The notes below the pieces were generated by a model, which searched no databases, was not told the DNA's origin, and saw nothing but the letters and a program-made list of their open reading frames with translations. A stretch of 64,000 nt of DNA from Candidula unifasciata (Eukaryota; Mollusca; Gastropoda; Stylommatophora; Geomitridae), in the NCBI GenBank assembly GCA_905116865.2, contig CAJHNH020000224.1:1341720-1405719 (forward strand), read 5' to 3'. Below are positions 53,444-62,400 of this stretch, piece by piece (the stretch's first letter is position 1; every line of letters begins with the position of its first letter). A program made the translations under genes and the position numbers.

Positions 53444-56400
53444 GTAATATTCATTGCAGATTAATGATATCAATCAGTTAGAACAGTGGGATACAGCCTT
53501 AGTAAAATTTAGGCTGGCACTTGCATAAGCCAAGGTTATGTGCAAGTCACCAGTGATGAAAGAGACCCACTGACTGGCAACCTGGACGATTTCAGATGAT
53601 CCCCACAAGGTTTTTAGGGCCCCATTGTTGGGAAAACAAAAATAGACCCACTGCCTTCCCAATACGCATGTCGTAAGAGTCAACTAATAGAGAGCTTCCT
53701 TCCTGCCTAAGAACCATAAAACCAACAATCTGCATACAGGTAAGTCAGATCTGTTAAACTGATGTGGACGCAGCACTCAGTTCTGGAATCAGAGGTGGAT
53801 GAACAACCAGATCTTTCTGCTGGAGTTTACAGCCAGTCAATGCGAAGAAGAAGAAGATTTCAGGTAAAATTAGTAAAGGAGAGAGAATTTGTGGATGCCA
53901 TTAGCTGAAAGTACCATCTTGCTGGCAGCCTGAACTGAGGAAATTCACAGGGGGCAGGAAGGAGATAACAGGAACACACAACAGTTTCCACTGGGTCATC
54001 TTCATCATCATCATCATAATATGAGTAGAATGTAGAGAATGTGATAATGGTGTAGCAAAACATCTGATGAATAAAACACGCTATGCTAGATGATGCAATA
54101 GTGTACACGGATGGTTCTGTAAATCTGGGTGAAAAATCTGCCTGGTGTTTCTCAGCCAGACTAAAGGAAAAGGTCCTTGCAAAACAGTATGGTGCATTTG
54201 TATATAAATCATGAGAAGATGGAGGTGGAGGCAGTCAATTTAAAATGGAAAGCTGAAAATAGATCTGATCTGATCTTCAATCGGTGTTGTGAAAGATCCC
54301 ACATGAGCATATATGCCATAAGTGGACAGCAAGCATCAGCAAGTTAATATTACAGGGTGATCTCAAGGAAATCCTGTCTGGGACATGCAGGAGTGCAAAG
54401 TAATGAATGAGCAGATTTGTAGGTTGCAAAAGCAACTAGGGTGGGAACACTCACATAAGGCGGACAGTCTGAAGACCATTTAGGAATGGATACTGATAGA
54501 AGATACGATGTTAGATGAAAGTTAATGTGTTATTGTGTGGGTGTTGAATAAATTCTGGATTCAGCACGAAGTGAAGTATGAGAGAATCTGTACAAATGTA
54601 CGACATTTGTGTCAGCATCCATCATCTTAAAATAGCTGCTGCTGGAAACAGAGCACCATTTGGTATGGCTGGTAAGCTGTGATATAAATTAATATAAGAG
54701 TTTTAAGTAAAATTAATTAGATATTAGTGATATTTATTAATCAGAATGTTGAAACTCGGTTTTCTAGATCCAGCCAGACAACCATCCAGCCCACCCACAC
54801 ATCCACCAGCCAACCAACTCGCTCATCTGCCCACCAACCAATCAACGAACACAGCTACTCAGCAAGCAACTAGCCCTCATCTATCAACCAGTAAACTGTC
54901 CAACCCACCCACCAACCAGCTGATTTGTTCACCAAGCAACCCACTCAACAACTAACCTACAAGTCATCTACATTTCCCCTCCCCATCCCACCAGCAAATC
55001 AACTAACACACCCACCCAAGCAAGCATCTACCCCTCATCCACCCACAAAGTAGCCAACAAATTATCCAACCCACCCACCAAACTACCAGTTCAACCAACT
55101 AATCAATGCATTAATTCTTTCAATCCCCAGGGGTTTGGCAACAGAGGCCCAAGGGGAAGTAAAGAGATGTAAAATTGGCACATCTTGCGTTTATTGAGCT
55201 TTAAGGTAGCAACCTATGAACGTTTGATGCGTTCCTTGGGCCTGAAAAGAGTTAAGCAACCCACTAATCAGTGAATCAATCACTCTACCCAACCAAACAA
55301 TCAACCCACATTTAACTGTCAACTAGTATTTTAAAATGTTTAAATGCTTGCTGTTCTGATCTGCCCCCAGCTGAGCGGACTGGCCTTTCTCCTGTGTGGT
55401 CTGGGCAGCCTCCTCCTCCGCCACCACTACATCAGCCTACTGGACAGCCATCTGTTCCCCATCACCACTTACCTGTTTATAGCCATCGGAGGAGTCATAC
55501 TTCTGGTGGGGATCCTCGGCTGTGTCGGCACCTTGAAAGAGTTGAGATGTTGCTTGATTTTTGTGAGTAATGGGGACAGTTTTTAATTGTTCATAAATCA
55601 CTCATTTATCTTCTTATTCCTCATGTTTACCAGCTGTGAACTCAGGTGAACAATTCTGATTCTTCCTCCAGTTCTGTACTTTAGCCTCTTCCAGAACTTC
55701 AGTTTTGCGTACACATCCGTTTTACAGCTGTGGCTTATTTGTATGCAGACTTTAGGTTCCAGGCCTCTGAGGCAGATGCACTCTGCCTTCGAAGGCCTTA
55801 AATAGCCATCTTTTATGATAGGCCTTTAGGGGCAGTGGGTCTATTCTTATATCCCCCGGAACCCAAACAGGAAACTCATTCGTCTCTTATCTCTCCCGTG
55901 TAAGTTCCTGGATACTTTTTTTTTTTTTAGGTTAAGGGTGGGGGCGGAGGTATTAACCCACTGCACGTTAGCAAGCTTATTGTAAAAGACAACTTATTAA
56001 CAGTTTACTGAATTGGGATATGTTGGACCAAAAGGTTCTGATGTTACAGCCTGGCTGTAAGTCACAACAGTGCATGTTATTGGTCATTTTAAAGAGGAAT
56101 GCAGAAGAAGTAGATCACTAATCTCATAATCCTGAGTCTGGGTGGTAAAGATGTTATGATGGAAAACATTCACAGCCTGACCTTTGCTGGTCTCTGTTCT
56201 TAGCAACACTTAACAAGTGTAGAAATACAGATCCAATAACATATACACAGTCACCGTCCCATGTCTGCTGAACCGACACTTGACTGACTGCTAAATCCAT
56301 GTCTTTTCTGTTGTTGTGTGCATTTTCAACATGTCTATTAAAAAAAAAAAACCCCACAGTAAGACATCCTTAAAGTTCACTGCAACTCCACCCTACAAAA

Positions 56401-59400
56401 CTAGAGGAGGAGAAGAAAAAGTAGAAGACATTTGGAGTCTTGGCCAGTTTCAAAAAACCCTAAAGAATTGAAACATAGCAGCAAACAGTCAAGTGTGATG
56501 CCATTGAGTCATCACAGTGGTCAGAATCACAACAGTAATTTATACATATTTTTTTGGGTTTATACTTTTATTAGCGAAATAATTTTTTTAAAGAAAAAGA
56601 ATTATTCACTAAATGCAAATGTAACAAAGCATGGACTACTTTGCTTTCCTTTGACCATAATAAACAGGGTTTTCATGCTTATCCAGGTGACATTATTACA
56701 TAATTCTACTCAAAGTAGAATTTGTTTCACCCCAGTTAATATATTTAATGGGGGGGGGGGGGGGGGGGGGGGGGGTTAGGATAAATTTATACTCACCACA
56801 TGTACAGACTTGACAACTGTAACTAACATCAAGACTCTTATTTAGGTGGATGGCTACTCCCCACAGACCCCTACCCTAATTTTGTACACTGCACAATTTA
56901 TTGCTAGGCATATTTCGCTGTATCTTGTCAGGTGCGTTACTACAGAGTTACATCAACATAAAATGAAGCACAAAACTGAAAAAATTCAACTGAAATGCAA
57001 ATAGTTTCTTCGGACACATCGTATGTATTTTTTTGGGGCCACCGGAAGCTCACCGTGCAGACAGTGCTTTCCATGTGGTTTACCACACTCCGAACAGGAG
57101 ACTGTTGAGAATTTGAGAATGGCTGAAGCTTTAACAATTAAAATCAACAACCCCCTCCTTTGTAAGCAGACAGAATTTATTGTAAATTTTAAGTTACCAT
57201 GGTAAGTCATGTGACTAAGGTGAGCTAATATAGAGATAATATACAGGCAGGCCTATAAATCTTTGGTCACGTGTCTAATCCAATGTGGGCCATAAACTAG
57301 GATGTCATCTGAAAGTCTCCCAGGTTCCCCCAAAGCTTCATTGTCAGGTCTACTGGGTGTGGCTCAATGTTGTTTTGCAGCTCCTCCAGGAGAGGTCAGT
57401 CTTGCAAGAAATGTTCTGGGGTCTGTTCAGAACAAACACACTGACAGACAGCCATTTGGCTCATACCTAATGTATATGAGTGTAGGTTGAGTCTGTAGTG
57501 TCCTGTTTGTAAAATGGTAACGTGGTCAGTTTTGTTTAGGGAAATCTTTATTTTTATATATACAGTGTTTGTTTTCCAGTCTGTTTCTAATTTCTCTTAA
57601 TGAGGGTTTTCGCCTCTCGAAAAGACAGTAGCTGGTCTATCTGTTGTTTGACACTGCCTTTTTTTGCCTAAGTCAGTTTTTGAGGCAGACCAGCCTGTCT
57701 GCAGGTGTTTGTGGTTTGTTCATACTCTGTGCCTCATCAGTAAAGCTGAGAGTTCTGCCTGGGCATTCATGGTACATTCTTATAGACTTCTCCATGATTC
57801 TATTTTGATTTTCTTTTTTTCATTTATACCTTTGGGTTCTTGAGGTTATTTATTCTTGAGTTCATTTATATCTTTTAGTTCTTGAGTTCATTTATATCTT
57901 TGAGTTGTTGAGTTTATTTATACATTTGCATTATTGAGTTCCTTTATATCTTTTAGTTCTTGGATTCATTTACATCTTTGACTTCTTGAGTTCATTTACA
58001 TCTTTGACTTCTTGAGTTCATTTACACCACTCCAGCATTGGGTATATTATGTTAGTATAGATCAATCGGCCCTAAGGGTTATGTTTTCAACATCATGTCG
58101 GCTGCCTTTACTTTCCCAAACATTACTGGGTACCATTATTAGGCTGGGTAGAACTTTAATGTATATTTGTATAAAAATATCTATAAATTTTTGCCTGTAA
58201 TTATTTCAGTATGCATTTGCCCTGATGTTTGTGTTCCTGCTGGAAACATGTGCTGGGGCCTTGGCATATATGTACGAGAGCACCGTAAGTTTACGCGTCA
58301 GTTTCCATGTGTATGTAGTCAAATAAACGTCCTAACTCTGTTCTAATCTCCTCATGTGGTTTCCGTGACCCCAGTTTTAGGCCCCCCCCCCCCCCCCTCT
58401 CCCCCCTCCCAAAGTGAACTTATCTCCCTAACCAGCCTGTTGTAAAAGGCAACTACTTAGGGGTGTTTCTTTTCGTGTCACAGGATATCTATCCGACAGG
58501 TGAAAAACCAGGATTCTGTATACAAGTAAGCCAGATCTGTAAAACGAATGTGCATGCAAAACTCAAATTCTGGAATAAGACTGAAGTTTAGAAGTGGACA
58601 AACAACCAGAACTTTTTGCTGGTGAGAGCTGAGAAGGCAAATGTATATACAGGCATAGTATGTGTATATCTATGTATGTGTCTATGCTTACATGTGTATT
58701 TACACACTTTTCTTATTGACTCTATTTTTGCCACAGACACAAAAAAGAACCAATTAAAAAATAAGAGACTGTTACGCTCCCTCCTCCCCGCACCCAATCC
58801 TTCCCTCCTTAATGGACATGTCACCTTTTTAAAGACCATTCAGCACTTGGTGGGTAATGTGGTCAGTATCATGCCGGCCACCTTTACTTCCAGGGACATT
58901 ACCTAGTGACTATTTTAGGCTGGATCAACCTGGGAGCCAAGGTCAGTTTTGTAACTATTTCATCACAATGCAGAATCAAGAATGCCTTGTAACGGCATAC
59001 AGTATACAGCATACACCAAAAGAGGAGAAGGACATACAGCACAAGGTAGACCAAAAACAAGTTGGAAAGATAACATCAAAGAAGCAAAAGCAAGAAGCAG
59101 AACCTTATAACTCCTTCAACACCTGAAGTGGTGAAAGAAAAAGTGACAAAGAAGAATGCGGAATTGAACCTAAGACCTTGAGGGCGAGTGGCTAGCTGCT
59201 ACCCTTTACTCCAGCATGTTGTCTCTGTAGCATCACCACTGTTGTGTTTTGTGTCCAGATACATGAGGAGCTGACGAGGAACCTCAACCAGACGATTGCC
59301 AGCAAGTATTACCTGGACACAGACGTCACTAGAGCAGTGGATCACATGCAGTCTACTGTGAGTTTCACACCTGTTCTGTCACCTGTGATGTTTTTGTGTA

Positions 59401-62400
59401 AAGTCTGTTAATGTACACCTGTACTGTAACTGATGTTGTTTATATGGGCTGTCTGTGATCTTAGACCTGTTCTGTCACCAGTGTTTGTATGGGTGATCTA
59501 TGTGTTTTACACCTGTACTGTAACTAATGTTGTTTATATGGGCTGTCTGTGAGTATTAGACCTGTTCTGTCACCTGTGTTTATATCAATGGTCGTGATCT
59601 GAGTTTTACACCTGTACTGTTACATGGTTGTTGTTTGTATGGGTGATCTGTGAGTTTTACACCTGTACTGTCACATGTTATGGGTGATCTGTGAGTTTTA
59701 CACCTGAACTGTCATCTGTTTGTTGTTTGTGTTAATGATTTGTGAGTTATTCACCCGTACTGTCACATGTTCACTGTTTATATTGATGATCTGTGAGATG
59801 TACACCTGTACTGTTACCTGTGTTTGTTTGAGCGATCTCTGAGTTTCACACCTGTACCGTCACCTGTGTTTGTATGAGTGATCCGTGAGTTTCACACGTG
59901 TACTTTCACCTGTGTTTGTATGAGTGGTCTATAAATTTCACACATGCACTGTCACTTCTGTTTGTATGGGTGATCTGTGAATTTCATACCTGTAGTGTCA
60001 CTTCTGTTTGTATGGGTGATCTGTGAATTTCACACCTGCACTGTCACTTCTGTTTGTATGGGTGATCTGTGAATTTCATACCCGTAGTGTCATTTCTGTT
60101 TAAGTGATCTGTGAAAGAATGAAAAGAATATGACAGAATGGCAGGACTTTATACCTGGCCATCCTCCACCAGATAGATGCAAACTAAACCATTTCAAGAT
60201 ATTAGCCATAGTCAGGAATTTGTTTCTGGTGGTATGCAGGGGTGTGCAGTACTGGAACTTTTTTTAATAGGCATTATATTTTTCATTAATACTTTGTGAT
60301 GAGTACCACCACGTTTTTAACACACTTCATAGTGAGTACCAGCACATTTTTAACACACTTTATGGTGAGTACCAGCACATTTTAAACACACTTTATGGTG
60401 AGTACAGCACATTTTTAACACACTTTTTGTGAGTACTGGCACATTTTAAACACACTTTACGGTGAGTGCCAGCACATTTTCAACACACTTTATGCCAGCA
60501 CGGTTTTAACACACTTTATGATGAGTACCGGCACAGTTTTAACACTCTTTATGATGAGTACCGGAACATTTTTAACACACTTTATGCCAGCACGTTTTTA
60601 ACACACTTTATGGTGGGTACTAGCACATTTTTAACACACTTTATGCTAGCAAGTTTTTAACACATTTTATGGTGAGTACCAGCACATTTTTAACACACTT
60701 TATGGTGAGTACCAGCACATTTTTAACACACTTTATGGTGAGTACCAGCACATTTTTAACACACTTTATGGTGAGTACCAGCACATTTTTAACACACTTT
60801 ATGCTAGCACATTTTTTAACACATTTTATGGTGAGTACCAACACGTTTTTAACACGCTTTATGATGAGTATTGGCGTCATTTTGTAATAGGAAAGAAAGC
60901 ACTGGACATAATGAATTTTTGGGTGTGAGTGGGTATGTTTTGGGGAGGAGTAGATTTGAAAATTTTGTGACAGCTGGCAAGCTTTGGTGGGAAAAGCAGG
61001 AGGAAAAACAGATATATGCCTGGTCAGCTTGGTCACATGCATGGGGTGGGGACAAGAGCATTGATATGATCCATGATTCTGTTGATCATATGGGATGGCG
61101 CACCATGACCTCCTGTTATTGATACGGTACAGGATGATGATAATGATATTTGCACAGGGGCAAAATATGTTATTTGTTTACTGTGGACAGTTTCAGTGCT
61201 GTGGAGTTAGTGGCGTCAGCGACTGGGAGTCTTCCTTGTGGGCAGCCGAGAGGAGGTTGATCAATGACACCATTGCAGTGCCCATATCCTGCTGTATCGC
61301 ACAAAACAGCTCATGTGCCAGTTTGTCCAATGTCTTCCAAGAGGTAGGTCGGTCAAGCTTGTAGCGTATGAGTGTCACACAACAGTCAACACCTTATACC
61401 ACAGCACTATCAGTACCTGGCAATTGTTTCTTCAACTCATTTCCCAATGACTTGAGCTAAACCCTTTTACCCCAGTAACATAAAAAAAAAGGGCCATGAC
61501 CCTAAGCAGGAATCCCCCCCCCCCCTTTTCCCCCATATCCATATATTTTTTACAATTTGTAATTTTTAGGGGGAATTTTATAAAGGTAAGTTAAAGGTGA
61601 GAGGATCAACTTCATTGCACTAGGTTTGATTCCATATGGCTCAGGCTCTCTCCGCAGAACAGCCAGCTGCCTGCCAAGAGCATTGTACAGAGCACGACCT
61701 CAGTAGCTTTGGCAACAATTGCCAGAGATCTCTGTAAAAAGTGCATTCGTGAACTGAACAGCACTTTAACGAGTAGCCATTATCTATACGTATGCCCGGT
61801 ATGCTGTTATATTTTATTCTGAAACTCGTAAATCAGTAAGTCATTGTGGTTGTTGTCAATGAAGTAATGATGTCATTGAAGTAATGATATCAGTGAAGTG
61901 ATGATATGATGCTGTTGGTACTGTTTTGATGTTGAGAATATCTGTATTGTTGAAACATATCATTGATGATGTTACATTGATACTGCAATGTTGCTGATGC
62001 TGTATTGTTGTTGATTATATTTCTCTTGGGGATGTTACAGGAGAGGGGGAAAAAGAGGTGACTGAAGGCATAGAAGGGGATATCAGAGGAGTATAAGGTT
62101 AAAGTTAAGTAGAGGAGGGAATCGTGTAGTTGAAACCTGCAAAAATTTGAACAAATCCATCACCCAAGCCACCTGAGAAGCACAAGACAAATACAGAAAA
62201 ACAGGACACTTGGTTCCAACCTGGTATCAGTGAGACAAAAAAAGAAGAAGAGGAGGGAAAATGTTTGGTAGAAGAGGGAAGTGGAGCAGTCAATATAGAG
62301 GAATGAAAGAGGGAATTGGAAGAATAGAAGAAAAAAAAACAGTTTTTTTCAAAGTGCCGAGACTTGGCCCACAGGCCTATGTAATGTTGTGCACTTCTGA

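Noticed and set aside
55344..55586. Start of the tetraspanin at the ATG at 55344
   Set aside because: The codons before 55371 translate a polypyrimidine tract and splice acceptor. Starting there would lack the conserved N-terminal cytoplasmic and TM1 Asn region.
61669..61797. Possible extra tetraspanin exon after TCTCCGCAG
   Set aside because: The acceptor looks fair, but no in-frame protein fits the large loop. Exon 5 already joins to GC of exon 6 in phase 0 with the right cysteine spacing.
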